Notes: generated from the letters alone by a model not told the origin. Shown: positions 16,538 to 26,013, numbered from the stretch's first letter. The stretch is 64,000 bases of DNA from Myroides odoratus (GCF_001549985.1 NZ_LROZ01000001.1:62001-126000); one strand, 5' to 3'. Translations and numbers: made by a program.

Positions 16538-19375
16538 TTATAAATCAAATTTAACCCCTAAGGTAAATTTAGGTTGGTAGTATTCCATTTGTTTTACGCG
16601 ATTGCTCACCCCTTGGTAATATCTCAACGGTTGATTGGTTAAGTTATTTGCCTCAGCAAACACGCGCAAATACGAAGTAATCTTATAGGATGCATTCGCA
16701 TCTAAAAACAATTGTTTGTCGTAGTAGCTATCCTCAAAACTATTTCCTCCTAATGCATCTAAGTAATCCGAAGCATAATTTAAAGAAACACGAGCAGAGA
16801 AGCGTTCATTTTCCCATGAAAGCGATCCATTAAACATGTGAGGGGCTGATCCAGGTAACTCCATATTTTTTCTAATCTCTCCATCTGCATTGGTAATTCC
16901 TTTCGCTTCTGAGTGCGTATACGTATAGTTCACATAGATTCCCAATCCTTTAAAGAATTTACCCGGAATAAAATCTAATTGTCTTTGAAAGGCTACCTCA
17001 ACCCCGAATAAATTCACCTGATCTCCATTGCGTTGTTGCATAAACTTCCAGTTTTCACCTGCTTGAATTGGATTCGCTTGATCAGGGAAAGCCGCATTGA
17101 AATTATCTTGATTGAATGAATCCGAACGGTACGTATAAATGAAGTCATTTAAATTTTTGTAAAACACTCCTGCAGAGAACATCCCTACCGATTGGAAATA
17201 CTTTTCTGCCATTACATCAAAATTATAGGCATACGTCGCTTTCAAATCTGGGTTTCCAGCGGCAATTGCATTATCTTGAGAAATTACACTGATATAAGGA
17301 GCCAAAGCGTAATAATCGGGTCTAGCTAATGCTGTAGTGAACGCAGCTCTATAAATCCAATCTGTATCTGTTTGGTATTTAAATGTCAAACTCGGCATCA
17401 CATTCGTATAGCTGTTGGTGTTGTTTACTTCTCCTACTAAATCACTTTCATCTACAATGTGATTTCCAGTATAATCAATACTCGTATGTTCTACACGAGC
17501 TCCCACAATCATGGATAAATTTGCATTAAAATCTTGATCCCAACGGATATATCCTGCGTAAATTTTCTCTTTGGCTTTGTAATTTAACGCCAAGTATTCT
17601 TCTGGTTTGGCTTCTTTTTCAAATAAAGCTGCATTGTTCAAATCTAAACCACCTACATATTGCTTAGCAGCAAAATAACCCGGTACATATCTACTTCCTG
17701 CTTGAAAGTCTTTTCCATCATAAAAATGATGCGGTACTGCTGCTAAATTTCCGATTGCATTTGGTGCGATTGGCGTGTATTCATAGAACATATTATCGCG
17801 TTCTTTGTCTTTTAAACGCAAACGTCCTCCAAATCTCAATCGTCCTTTTTGATCTTCAATTACAGAAAACGGGATTCTAAAATTCAATTTCGCTCCAAAC
17901 TCACTGTCTTTTGTAAAGTTGTGGTTTTCTGTTAGTTTTCTAAAGCTAAAGTTTTCAGGTGTATCTTTCGCTGCAGTGATTAAAGGAAAATCTCCATTAG
18001 ATAAATCTTCTACCATGGCTACTTTCTTATTTTGAAAATCCAAGTAGCGCTCTCCTGGACGGTCTTCTGAAGCACGGGCATAGTTTACTGACCAATCCAT
18101 ATCTAAATTACTCGACCATAAATGCTCTCCACTTAAGGCATAGTTTTGTATGCGTTGATCTTCTAAACGTGCATTCTTATTGCGATTCGTATCAATTCCT
18201 CCTTTTGTTTCTCTACGGATATCTCCTTTGTACCCGATGATGTTGTTTTCTGCATCGTACTCTGGGGTTATCCCTCTGTAACGTACACGGTATCTATTTT
18301 CTCTATCATCTCTCCAATTGTACATTGCACTGGCATAAATGGTGTGATTGTCATTGATTTTGTAATCAAATGCTCCGGAAAAACTACGGCGTACGCGTTG
18401 TACATCATACTTTCTGATGTCGTATTCACTGATATATACATTATTGTGCTCATCTTGATCCCAAACTGCTTCTACGTTGTCTGAACCAAAATTATTGCTG
18501 TTGTAAGATCCACTGAAAATCATTCCTAATTTAGAATCTAAAAAGCGGTTTCCGTACACAAAGCTTCCGATGTAATTTCCTTTCTCTCTAATGGGATTAT
18601 ATCCTCCTGCTATTGTTGCAGCAATACGCTCTCCATAAGGGGAAGCGCGGGTAATCAAATCTACAGAACCTCCAATGGCATCTGCATCCATATCTGGGGT
18701 TAAGGTTTTATTTACTTCAATAGATGAAATCATATCTGAAGGAATTAAATCCATCTGTACGTTTCGATTATCTCCTTCAGCAGAAGGAATGCGATCTCCG
18801 TTTAGAGTCACCGAGTTTAAACTAGAAGCCAATCCTCGGATTACAATGTTACGCGCTTCTCCTTGGTCATTTTGCATGGTAATCCCCGGTACGCGTTTTA
18901 AGGCATCTCCGATATTAGAATCTGGAAAACGACCGACTTGATCCGCAGAGATTACATTGGTTACATTGGCGTTATTCATCTGTTGATTTAATGCCTTTGC
19001 TTGTCCTTTGAGGCGATCTCCTACAATGACAATTCCTTCTAAAGTTTGAGCATCAGTAGCTAAACTCAAATTGATGACAGTATTCTGTCCTGCTGTAACT
19101 TCTACTTCTTGTTCAATAGGTGCATATCCAATATAACTAACAGATAAGGTATAAGCACCTACTGGTATATTTAAAAACTCAAAATAACCATTGCTATTAC
19201 TAATGGTGTATTGTTTTCCTTTATTTAATAGTACGGCTGCTCCTGGAAGTGAACTTTTATCTGTTGCGTCAATCACTCTACCGGATACAATTCCGTGTTT
19301 TTTATCTGCATTTTGCGCGTGTAAGGTCCACGCAAAACAAAGTGTAAAAAAGAATAATAAGTACTTTACTTTCAT
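16538..19375 (-). CDS. TonB-dependent receptor with N-terminal carboxypeptidase-like domain
   Basis: This 945-residue outer-membrane protein has a signal peptide (to about HAQ at 21), a CarboxypepD_reg-like domain (about 27-110: GRVIDATDKSSLPGAAV, SYIGYAPIEQEV), a plug domain (GRFPDSNIGDALKRVPGI, RNIVIRGLASSLNSVTLNGDR) and a beta barrel ending in ...KFTLGVKFDL with the C-terminal aromatic-rich strand. It has the layout of TonB-dependent transporters that often travel with a secreted enzyme and no SusD. With acid phosphatase and phytase genes downstream, phytate or a phosphorylated compound is the likely cargo; that is inference. Confidence 0.88.
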   Translation of the reverse strand: MKVKYLLFFFTLCFAWTLHAQNADKKHGIVSGRVIDATDKSSLPGAAVLLNKGKQYTISNSNGYFEFLNIPVGAYTLSVSYIGYAPIEQEVEVTAGQNTVINLSLATDAQTLEGIVIVGDRLKGQAKALNQQMNNANVTNVISADQVGRFPDSNIGDALKRVPGITMQNDQGEARNIVIRGLASSLNSVTLNGDRIPSAEGDNRNVQMDLIPSDMISSIEVNKTLTPDMDADAIGGSVDLITRASPYGERIAATIAGGYNPIREKGNYIGSFVYGNRFLDSKLGMIFSGSYNSNNFGSDNVEAVWDQDEHNNVYISEYDIRKYDVQRVRRSFSGAFDYKINDNHTIYASAMYNWRDDRENRYRVRYRGITPEYDAENNIIGYKGDIRRETKGGIDTNRNKNARLEDQRIQNYALSGEHLWSSNLDMDWSVNYARASEDRPGERYLDFQNKKVAMVEDLSNGDFPLITAAKDTPENFSFRKLTENHNFTKDSEFGAKLNFRIPFSVIEDQKGRLRFGGRLRLKDKERDNMFYEYTPIAPNAIGNLAAVPHHFYDGKDFQAGSRYVPGYFAAKQYVGGLDLNNAALFEKEAKPEEYLALNYKAKEKIYAGYIRWDQDFNANLSMIVGARVEHTSIDYTGNHIVDESDLVGEVNNTNSYTNVMPSLTFKYQTDTDWIYRAAFTTALARPDYYALAPYISVISQDNAIAAGNPDLKATYAYNFDVMAEKYFQSVGMFSAGVFYKNLNDFIYTYRSDSFNQDNFNAAFPDQANPIQAGENWKFMQQRNGDQVNLFGVEVAFQRQLDFIPGKFFKGLGIYVNYTYTHSEAKGITNADGEIRKNMELPGSAPHMFNGSLSWENERFSARVSLNYASDYLDALGGNSFEDSYYDKQLFLDANASYKITSYLRVFAEANNLTNQPLRYYQGVSNRVKQMEYYQPKFTLGVKFDL

Positions 19376-19400
19376 AATGATAACATTGAATAGTTTTAGG

Positions 19401-19408
19401 CAAACTTA
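19401..19408 (-). promoter_or_regulatory. -7 box of the receptor-phosphatase-phytase operon
   Basis: TAAGTTTG on the minus strand matches TAnnTTTG exactly and lies 26 bp before the receptor start codon. No clear TTTG -33 element is present at the usual distance, which would fit control by an activator. Confidence 0.55.
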
Positions 19409-19497
19409 GTCCTACCCCTACGAAATGGTGTTTCTATATCGTTATGATTGTGTTTTGGTTTTGTTTGTTGTGTTAAGAATGGGTTATGATGAGTTAT

Positions 19498-19700
19498 GGG
19501 TGAGGTGGTGAAAGGGTGAGATTGGTGAGACGGTGAGACGGTGAGAGGGTGAGGCAGTGAGACGGTGAAAGGGTGAGATTGGTGAGATTGGTGAGATTGG
19601 TGAGATTGGTGAGAGGGTGAGATTGGTGAGATTGGTGAGAGGGTGAGGCAGTGAGACGGTGAGAGGGTGAGGCAGTGAGACGATGAGGTGGTGTTAAGGT
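19498..19700. repeat. GGTGAGAyk tandem repeat array (about 200 bp)
   Basis: The stretch is built of 8-9-bp units: GGTGAGATT repeated in a run of four and again in pairs, alternating with GGTGAGACG, GGTGAGAGG and GTGAGGCA. A longer motif, GTGAGGCAGTGAGACGGTGA, occurs twice. The region between the receptor promoter and the 58-residue gene (19409-19756) holds nothing else I can identify. It creates long artificial frames on the minus strand (for example one rich in Ser-His-Gln) that are not genes. Confidence 0.9.
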
Positions 19701-19756
19701 CTGAAGGTCTGAAGGTGTGAGGGTGTGAGGGTTGAACGTCTTTCCCTTCTCCATAA

Positions 19757-19788
19757 AAAAAGAGGCCATGCATCGCATGACCTCTTTT
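19757..19788 (-). terminator. Terminator of the 58-residue membrane protein gene
   Basis: AAAAGAGGCCATGC pairs with GCATGACCTCTTTT (one G-T pair) around a 3-base loop. On the minus strand it ends in a T run, 19 bp after the stop codon. Confidence 0.85.
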
Positions 19789-19806
19789 ATTTCGTAAAAT
19801 CAAATT

Positions 19807-19983
19807 CTACATTTGACTTTCTTCTAACTGCTGTTTTTTAGCTTTCTTCTCTTTTAATAACTCCATTGCGCCTCCAGTTGCCCAGTAGCAAGCGAAACCA
19901 ATTAAGAATATCAAAAGCCAAAACGCCATTGTAATAACGGTCATGGCAACGATGAAACCTAAATACTGTTGAAATTCAAACAT
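19807..19983 (-). CDS. Small membrane protein, 58 residues, function unknown
   Basis: A single hydrophobic segment (about residues 9-38, long enough for one kinked or two short helices) is followed by a very charged tail (LLKEKKAKKQQLEESQM). I do not recognise a family. I use the ATG at 19983; an in-frame ATG at 20022 would add 13 charged residues without support. It is divergent from fumC, has its own terminator, and lies next to the large GGTGAG repeat array. Conservation in related genomes would be needed to confirm it. Confidence 0.6.
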   Translation of the reverse strand: MFEFQQYLGFIVAMTVITMAFWLLIFLIGFACYWATGGAMELLKEKKAKKQQLEESQM

Positions 19984-20092
19984 TTTATTCCGGATTTTTT
20001 TGTATACGTCCCAAATATACATCCTTTTCTCGATTTAGCAATACCTCTTATTTTATTTTCCACCTTCTTTAGAATCAAACTAAATAATTCAG

Positions 20093-20100
20093 TACCTTTA
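20093..20100 (+). promoter_or_regulatory. Possible -7 box of fumC
   Basis: TACCTTTA differs from TAnnTTTG at one base and lies 26 bp before the fumC ATG, a normal leader length for this group. Confidence 0.4.
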
Positions 20101-20126
20101 AGGTAATTTTAAATACAAATCACATC

Positions 20127-21518
20127 ATGGACTATAGAATAGAAAAAGACACCCTTGGGGAAGTACAAGTACCAAAAGACAAATATTGGGGTGCACAAAC
20201 GGAACGCTCAAGAAACAACTTTAAGATTGGCCCAGAGGCATCCATGCCACATGAAATTATCGAAGCTTTTGCTTACTTAAAAAAGGCGGCTGCCTATGCT
20301 AATTTTGATTTAGGTGTATTAAGTCAAGAAAAACGCGATGCAATTGGACAAGTATGCGATGAGATTATTGCAGGAAAATTGGATGATCAGTTTCCATTGG
20401 TCATCTGGCAAACGGGATCGGGTACGCAATCCAATATGAATGTCAATGAAGTGATTGCCAATCGCGCACAGGTTTTAGCGGGGTTTGCTATTGGAGAAGG
20501 AGAAGCAGTATTGAAAGCGAATGACGATGTCAACAAATCACAGTCTTCGAATGATACCTACCCTACGGCCATGCATATTGCGGCCTACAAAGCAGTAATT
20601 GAATCCACTATTCCAGGGGTTACCCAACTAAAAAACACCTTAGCCGCTAAGGCAAAAGCATATAAAGATGTGGTAAAGATTGGACGTACGCACTTAATGG
20701 ATGCGACGCCTTTAACTTTAGGCCAAGAGATTTCAGGTTATGTAGCTCAATTAGAACATGGCTTAAAAGCGCTTAACAATACTTTACCGCACTTAGCGGA
20801 ATTAGCACTAGGAGGAACAGCGGTAGGAACGGGATTAAATACGCCTGTCAACTACGATGTGGTAGTTGCTCAACACATTGCTGATTTTACACAATTACCT
20901 TTTGTTACGGCTCCAAATAAATTTGAGGCTTTAGCAGCTCATGATGCTATTGTAGAAACGCATGGTGCGTTGAAGCAACTAGCGGTATCGCTCTATAAAA
21001 TAGCCAATGATATCCGTATGCTAGCTTCTGGACCTCGTTCGGGAATCGGTGAGATTATCATTCCTGCTAATGAACCGGGATCTTCTATTATGCCTGGTAA
21101 AGTAAATCCAACGCAATGTGAAGCCTTAACGATGGTGGCTGCTCAGGTATTGGGGAATGATGTAACGATTTCATTCAGCGGTACACAAGGACAATATGAA
21201 TTGAATGTATTCAAACCTGTGATGGCAGCGAATTTTATTCAATCAGCTAAATTATTAGGGGATGCTTGTGTTTCTTTTGATGAACATTGTGCACAAGGAA
21301 TTGAACCTAACCACAAACGCATTCAGGAACTCGTAGATAACTCGTTGATGTTAGTTACGGCGCTCAATACAAAGATTGGATACTATAAAGCAGCTGAAAT
21401 TGCACAAACGGCTCACGCCAATGGTACAACCTTAAAAGAAGAGGCTGTTCGCTTGGGCTATGTCACACCAGAAGATTTTGATCTTTGGGTAGATCCGAAG
21501 AAAATGATTGGGAATTAA
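20127..21518 (+). CDS. fumC: Class II fumarate hydratase
   Basis: This 463-residue homotetrameric enzyme interconverts fumarate and malate in the TCA cycle. The superfamily signature [16 protein letters not shown] is near residue 320, [16 protein letters not shown] near 100, the [13 protein letters not shown] block near 140 and the [10 protein letters not shown] loop near 190. The length is standard. It is a single-gene unit; a repeat-rich stretch and a bidirectional hairpin follow it. Confidence 0.95.
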   Translation: MDYRIEKDTLGEVQVPKDKYWGAQTERSRNNFKIGPEASMPHEIIEAFAYLKKAAAYANFDLGVLSQEKRDAIGQVCDEIIAGKLDDQFPLVIWQTGSGTQSNMNVNEVIANRAQVLAGFAIGEGEAVLKANDDVNKSQSSNDTYPTAMHIAAYKAVIESTIPGVTQLKNTLAAKAKAYKDVVKIGRTHLMDATPLTLGQEISGYVAQLEHGLKALNNTLPHLAELALGGTAVGTGLNTPVNYDVVVAQHIADFTQLPFVTAPNKFEALAAHDAIVETHGALKQLAVSLYKIANDIRMLASGPRSGIGEIIIPANEPGSSIMPGKVNPTQCEALTMVAAQVLGNDVTISFSGTQGQYELNVFKPVMAANFIQSAKLLGDACVSFDEHCAQGIEPNHKRIQELVDNSLMLVTALNTKIGYYKAAEIAQTAHANGTTLKEEAVRLGYVTPEDFDLWVDPKKMIGN

Positions 21519-21692
21519 GGGTGAGATGATGATGAGGTGAGGCGATGAGATGGTGAAATCGAAACGCAGTGAAAATCGGAACGCAGTGTAGATTCATCGA
21601 ACACCAAAACAAAATAACAACTCGGTGAGATATATTCATCAAACACCAAAACAAATATAAACTAGGTAAGATAGATGGTGAGGCGATGAGAT
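21519..21692. repeat. Intergenic repeat block: GGTGAG units plus two degenerate copies of the 73-bp repeat
   Basis: Just after the fumC stop there is GGTGAG-type sequence and then, from 21552, two partial copies of the unit seen at 48253 and 48352. The blocks GAACGCAGTG, GATTCATCGAACACCAAAAC and AAGATAGATGGTGAG are recognisable, and the second copy reads ATTCATCAAACACCAAAACA. No open frame or terminal inverted repeat is visible. The rest of the 302-bp gap is the hairpin at 21728 and AT-rich sequence. Confidence 0.85.
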
Positions 21693-21727
21693 GATTAGTG
21701 GCTGTAATCCATAACTTCTTAAAACCT

Positions 21728-21762
21728 AAAAAGCAGTAGGGAATAATTCTCTACTGCTTTTT
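21728..21762. terminator. Bidirectional terminator between fumC and the gene at 21821
   Basis: AAAAAGCAGTAG (21728-21739) pairs with CTACTGCTTTTT (21751-21762), with an 11-base loop. A and T runs on both sides let it serve both convergent genes. Confidence 0.85.
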
Positions 21763-21820
21763 CGTTATGATTACATCAACTTGCTTTCATGTTTTTTATA
21801 TCACAAGTTTATATTTTCGA

Positions 21821-22447
21821 TCAATAGATAAACTTCACCCTATTTGACTGAATTAATTGATTATAAGAACTATATTTTTTGTTTTTCAGTTCAACTAAAA
21901 GCTCTTTCCCTACATATTTATCCATCCATTTTTTTGGCATACTATAACTGATACTAAAAGTAATGTTACTTTTTCTATTTTTCGCCTCACTTATATCATA
22001 CTCAATAAAACTATCATTATCGGGCTCTTGTACTTTTTTTAGTGTAAAAAAATAGGGTACTATCAGTGTCTTATTTTTCGGAATTAAAACAATTCTATCT
22101 TTGTCTTGTATACTTTCATTTATTTGACTGTAGTATTCGGAATCATGGGCTGATGTAGATACTATAGTATAAATTGGAGTATCTTCTTCCTGACTTTTTA
22201 AATTTTCTCGTATTTTAATGCCTCCGCATAATTCAGTTTTACAGAACTGTAACTTAGTTTGATTTTCCGATATCGTATCTAACGCTATCCAAATATTCTC
22301 CTGAGAATTATTCACTAACTTTATTTGTAACCACGTACTATCGCGTACTTCTTTTTGTCCAATCTCAAAGTATACTTTCGATTTCTTATTTTGACTTAAC
22401 CCTATTGTAAGTGAAAACAAACTAATAAGTAAAATTACCTTTCCCAT
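21821..22447 (-). CDS. Secreted hypothetical protein
   Basis: This 208-residue protein has a hydrophobic signal peptide (cut probably after LTIGLSQ) and no membrane helix afterwards. The body contains two nearby cysteines (FCKTELCGG, about residues 69-74) that could form a disulfide, and alternating hydrophobic strands suggesting a beta sandwich. I do not recognise a family. Its A+T-rich, Lys/Asn-rich composition is somewhat more extreme than its neighbours. It stands alone, convergent with fumC. Confidence 0.65.
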   Translation of the reverse strand: MGKVILLISLFSLTIGLSQNKKSKVYFEIGQKEVRDSTWLQIKLVNNSQENIWIALDTISENQTKLQFCKTELCGGIKIRENLKSQEEDTPIYTIVSTSAHDSEYYSQINESIQDKDRIVLIPKNKTLIVPYFFTLKKVQEPDNDSFIEYDISEAKNRKSNITFSISYSMPKKWMDKYVGKELLVELKNKKYSSYNQLIQSNRVKFIY

Positions 22448-22617
22448 CCGTTTAATTTTGCTTGTCCTAAATATCCTTGATATGTGTTATTAAATTGTGG
22501 TCGTTCATCAGTAGAATGATATACTTCAAGCTCTGATATAATTAATATTGCTTGGGTTGATTGCTAAGTTACAGCAAGATACAATCTGATTATTTGGCAA
22601 CCAAATCAATATAACTA

Positions 22618-22653
22618 AAAAAGGAGATTTCAACCTATTGAAATCTCCTTTTT
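22618..22653 (-). terminator. Terminator of the MFS gene
   Basis: A perfect 16-bp inverted repeat (22618-22633 and 22638-22653, loop CCTA) reads AAAAAGGAGATTTCAA / TTGAAATCTCCTTTTT and lies 19 bp after the stop codon on the minus strand. Confidence 0.9.
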
Positions 22654-22671
22654 CATATAAATTATATCTTT

Positions 22672-24006
22672 CTAATGAGAAAGATGCTCTACATCTTCCG
22701 GTCTGTGTTTGTATTTAAAAATAATCGCGAATAAGATAGTTACCACTAACGAGAATAAAGCGAAAATAATCCACGAATGTCTCCACCCTTCTACTTGTAA
22801 AACCAAATCTTCTTGGCTATATACATAGTGGTTCACCACAGCTTGTGCTAAGAACATTCCGATGGTTGCTCCGAAACCGTTGGTCATCATCATGAATACC
22901 CCTTGAGCAGACGAGCGGATATCTTCACTTGTTTCGTTATCGACATATAAAGATCCTGATACGTTGAAGAAATCAAAAGCGATACCATAGACAATCATCG
23001 ATAAGATAAACATCCATACGCCATTTCCAGGATCTCCTAATCCAAACAATCCAAAACGCAGTACCCAAGCAATCATTGACATCAACATCACCACTTTAAT
23101 TCCAAAGCGCTTCAAGAAAAACGGGATCAACAAAATACACAGGGTTTCTGAGATTTGAGAAAGCGAGATTAACGCATTGGCATTACTTGCTCCCCAAGTA
23201 CTCGCATACTCTGGAATATTCTTAAACGTCGTAATGAAAGGATTGGCATACCCGTTGGTGATTTGAAGAGATACTCCCAATAGCATAGAGAAAATAAAGA
23301 AAATAGCCATTTTCTTTTGCTTGAATAGTGCAAAAGCTTTTAAACCAAAGGCATCTGCCAAAGTGCGTTTATCATCTGATTTATTCACTGGGCAATTCGG
23401 TAAGGTAAAGCTGTATAAAAATAGAATTACACCTAAGAATCCAGAGACATAAAACTGGTGGTAATCTTGTTGAAAACTAATAAAATCAGGACTACTACTG
23501 AAATTAAAACCTAGGGTTCCATCTGTATATCCGAAGAAGTTGACAAATAACATGGCGATGATAAAACCAATGGTTCCAAATGTACGTATAGGTGGAAAGG
23601 CTTTAATAACATCCAATTGATTTTGCTTCAAAACAGTATAAGCCGTAGAATTAGATAAGGCAATCGTAGGCATAAAAAACGCTACACTAATGCTGTATAA
23701 GGTAAAGATAGTTGTAAAATCTACGTTACTACCAGAAACATAACCATAATACCCCGTCGCAAACATAAAGAGTGCCGCTAACAGGTGGTTGATTCCCAAT
23801 AAACGTTGAACTGGAATCCATCGATCTGCCACGATTCCCATAATTGCAGGCATAAATATAGACACAATCCCTTGCATGGCATAAAACGAACCAATTTTAG
23901 GTCCTAATCCTATAGATCCTAAATAGTTTCCCATTGACGTTAGATACGCTCCCCAAACAGCAAATTCGAGGAAGTTCATAAACGTTAGTTTAAGTTTTAC
24001 ATTCAT
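22672..24006 (-). CDS. MFS transporter, nucleoside:H+ symporter (NupG/XapB-like) family
   Basis: This 444-residue inner-membrane protein has about twelve helices with a central cytoplasmic loop. The N-terminus MNFLEFAVWGAYLTSMGNYL and the ADRWIPVQRLL loop match the nucleoside:proton symporter branch of the major facilitator superfamily. It should import nucleosides with protons. I chose the ATG at 24006 (MNVKLKLTF...) because the alternative 10 residues upstream adds a non-family extension. The cmk gene lies upstream on the same strand, a possible nucleotide-salvage link that could equally be chance. Confidence 0.8.
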   Translation of the reverse strand: MNVKLKLTFMNFLEFAVWGAYLTSMGNYLGSIGLGPKIGSFYAMQGIVSIFMPAIMGIVADRWIPVQRLLGINHLLAALFMFATGYYGYVSGSNVDFTTIFTLYSISVAFFMPTIALSNSTAYTVLKQNQLDVIKAFPPIRTFGTIGFIIAMLFVNFFGYTDGTLGFNFSSSPDFISFQQDYHQFYVSGFLGVILFLYSFTLPNCPVNKSDDKRTLADAFGLKAFALFKQKKMAIFFIFSMLLGVSLQITNGYANPFITTFKNIPEYASTWGASNANALISLSQISETLCILLIPFFLKRFGIKVVMLMSMIAWVLRFGLFGLGDPGNGVWMFILSMIVYGIAFDFFNVSGSLYVDNETSEDIRSSAQGVFMMMTNGFGATIGMFLAQAVVNHYVYSQEDLVLQVEGWRHSWIIFALFSLVVTILFAIIFKYKHRPEDVEHLSH

Positions 24007-24078
24007 AATTATTTCGTGTGTAGTGTATAGAAACAAACCGCATGCGTATGCCCCATGCGCGTTTTTTCATGGGTCATT

Positions 24079-24762
24079 TTAAATTCTTTCTTTTACTAAT
24101 TGCAGGATTAAATCAAATTGTTCTTCTCTTGATAAATTTGAATTATCTATTTCTACCGCATCTTCCGCTTTTACTAAAGGCGAATCTTTACGCGAAGTAT
24201 CAATTTGGTCTCGTTCAACCACATTGCGGAGTACATCTTCGTACACGACTGCACTATTTTTTTCTTGCAGTTCTTTGAAGCGTCTTTCTGCGCGAATTTC
24301 TGGAGAAGCAGTCATGAATATTTTCAATTCTGCATCGGGAAAAACAACCGTTCCAATATCCCTTCCATCCATGACAACGCCTTTTGATTTACCTAAGATT
24401 TGCTGTTGTTGTACTAATTTTTTTCTCACGGCAGAAACGGCTGCAATTTGACTGACAAATTGAGACACTTCCAAGTTGCGAATAAGCTCTTCTACATTTT
24501 CTTGGTTGAGGTAAATATCAGCATATCCTTTTGCTACATTGTATTCAAAGTGTACATCAAAGGTATCTAGCAGTTCAATCAAGCGTTCTTCATCAAAAGA
24601 CTTAGAAGAGATTAAACCTTTGCGCATGGCAAAAAGTGTCACTGCGCGATACATGGCACCGGTGTCGATATAGATGTAGCCTAATGACTTGGCCAATGCT
24701 TTTGCTAACGTACTTTTTCCCGTAGAGGAAAAACCGTCAATCGCTATAGTTATCTTTTTCAA
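24079..24762 (-). CDS. cmk: Cytidylate kinase, TTG start
   Basis: This 227-residue kinase phosphorylates CMP and dCMP with ATP. The P-loop GFSSTGKST (about residues 10-18), DTGAMYRAVT, GRDIGTVVFPDA and RAERRFKELQ are all family hallmarks. The only workable start is TTG at 24762: the P-loop begins within ten residues, the upstream frame hits a stop at 24790-24792 without an ATG, and the next downstream Met is past the P-loop. It follows porQ by 17 bp and is probably cotranscribed with it. Confidence 0.93.
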   Translation of the reverse strand: MKKITIAIDGFSSTGKSTLAKALAKSLGYIYIDTGAMYRAVTLFAMRKGLISSKSFDEERLIELLDTFDVHFEYNVAKGYADIYLNQENVEELIRNLEVSQFVSQIAAVSAVRKKLVQQQQILGKSKGVVMDGRDIGTVVFPDAELKIFMTASPEIRAERRFKELQEKNSAVVYEDVLRNVVERDQIDTSRKDSPLVKAEDAVEIDNSNLSREEQFDLILQLVKERI

Positions 24763-24779
24763 ATTTGAAAAATTTACAA

Positions 24780-25802
24780 TTAATTCATATCAATACGAAC
24801 ACCAAACATACTGGTGTTTGCTGCTGTGGTTTGGCGTGCATAAGAATAGTCGAATTTAAAGCGTTTCAGTTGTAAACCGACGCCCGCAGTTATCCCTGCG
24901 AAATGTCTATTGTCAACAATTCGCAATTCCTCTCCTTTGCGGAAGTTATAACCCAATCGGATTTGAAACTTCTTTCTAGGAAAAAGTTCTACTCCAACAA
25001 TGAAATGTCGCAATGCATTATTAAAAAATCCGACCTTTTGTTCTTTGAATTCTTCGTCTATAGACGTAGTTCCCCTATTGGGGTTTGAAAAGGACAAATC
25101 CCATTGTTGTAAATTATCTATTGTAATGTGCCAACGCAAAGGTACGTTTTCTAATTCTTTCGAAAGAGAAATTGCGACATCTAATGGTAATTTTTCTCGA
25201 TAATCTGCATACGTTTGCAGTTGAGCCCCTAAGTTTCTGGCAGTTAAGGCAAAGTCCCATTGGCCAATTTCGTCTTTATAGAGTACACCTAGATCAATAG
25301 CTGCACCAATAGACTGATAGGATTCCATCGAAGAGAACACAAATTTGACATTTGCTCCTACATACCAATCGGATTGTTCGATTTGATAAGAAGATCCCAC
25401 AGTCAAAGCAACTTCATTTCCTTTAAAACTCCCCGTATAACTTCCAAATTCATCATACCCTTCCATATCACCATAGTTGATGAAGTTCACCCCAACAAAT
25501 AGATTTCGCTTGGAACGAAAGGTTTTGGAATACCCTAATGATCCATAATTGGCTACGCCATAAACCTTACTAAAACTCAAATCAAGCTGATTGTCCATCG
25601 TTTCATTGATCACAGCCGGATTCCAAAAGGCTTGACTTACCTGTTCCGTAAAGGCATAATTTTTTCCTCCTAAAGCAGCTTGTCTAGGGGAAGAGGGTAA
25701 ATTCAAAAACTGATAGGTATAGTCAGCTCCTACTTGACTATACGCCTCTAGCGAAAGTAAGTGGAAGACAAGTAAACAAATCCATATGATTGAATGCTTC
25801 AT
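24780..25802 (-). CDS. porQ: Type IX secretion system protein PorQ
   Basis: This 340-residue protein has a signal peptide (to about SQVG) and a beta-barrel-like body with the N-terminal motif FLNLPSSPRQAALGGKNYAF and QAFWNPAVI, typical of PorQ of the FadL/PorV-like group. PorQ works in the outer-membrane attachment complex of the type IX secretion system with PorU, PorV and PorZ. It precedes cmk on the minus strand. Together with gldI it shows the organism has gliding/type IX secretion machinery. Confidence 0.88.
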   Translation of the reverse strand: MKHSIIWICLLVFHLLSLEAYSQVGADYTYQFLNLPSSPRQAALGGKNYAFTEQVSQAFWNPAVINETMDNQLDLSFSKVYGVANYGSLGYSKTFRSKRNLFVGVNFINYGDMEGYDEFGSYTGSFKGNEVALTVGSSYQIEQSDWYVGANVKFVFSSMESYQSIGAAIDLGVLYKDEIGQWDFALTARNLGAQLQTYADYREKLPLDVAISLSKELENVPLRWHITIDNLQQWDLSFSNPNRGTTSIDEEFKEQKVGFFNNALRHFIVGVELFPRKKFQIRLGYNFRKGEELRIVDNRHFAGITAGVGLQLKRFKFDYSYARQTTAANTSMFGVRIDMN

Positions 25803-25949
25803 TTAGCCATTGGTATTATGTTGCTAATATATTACATTTTCAAAAACAATCGCAAAAAAGGAAGCCTAAGCTTTTTATAGGAGCTAGGCGATTTATTTCT
25901 ATGTCAAGTTTAAAATGGTCAACCCTATTTAGGAACATTCAGGGATATA

Positions 25950-25984
25950 AAAAAAGCAGTAGTCACTTGTACTACTGCTTTTTT
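25950..25984 (-). terminator. Terminator of lon
   Basis: A perfect 14-bp stem AAAAAAGCAGTAGT / ACTACTGCTTTTTT with a 7-base loop lies 30 bp after the lon stop on the minus strand. Its core AGCAGTAG is the same as that of the hairpin at 21728. Confidence 0.88.
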
Positions 25985-26013
25985 ATTCTTTTTATAAAGG
26001 AGAAGCTTTAGGC

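Noticed and set aside
19396..19803. Minus-strand open frames of 135 and 94 residues rich in Ser-His-Gln and Thr-Ala-Ser-Pro
   Set aside because: They translate the GGTGAG tandem array and run into the receptor promoter; composition is a repeat artefact.
19498..21692. Possible CRISPR array
   Set aside because: Units are 8-9 bp or irregular, there are no equal unique spacers and no cas genes are in the window.
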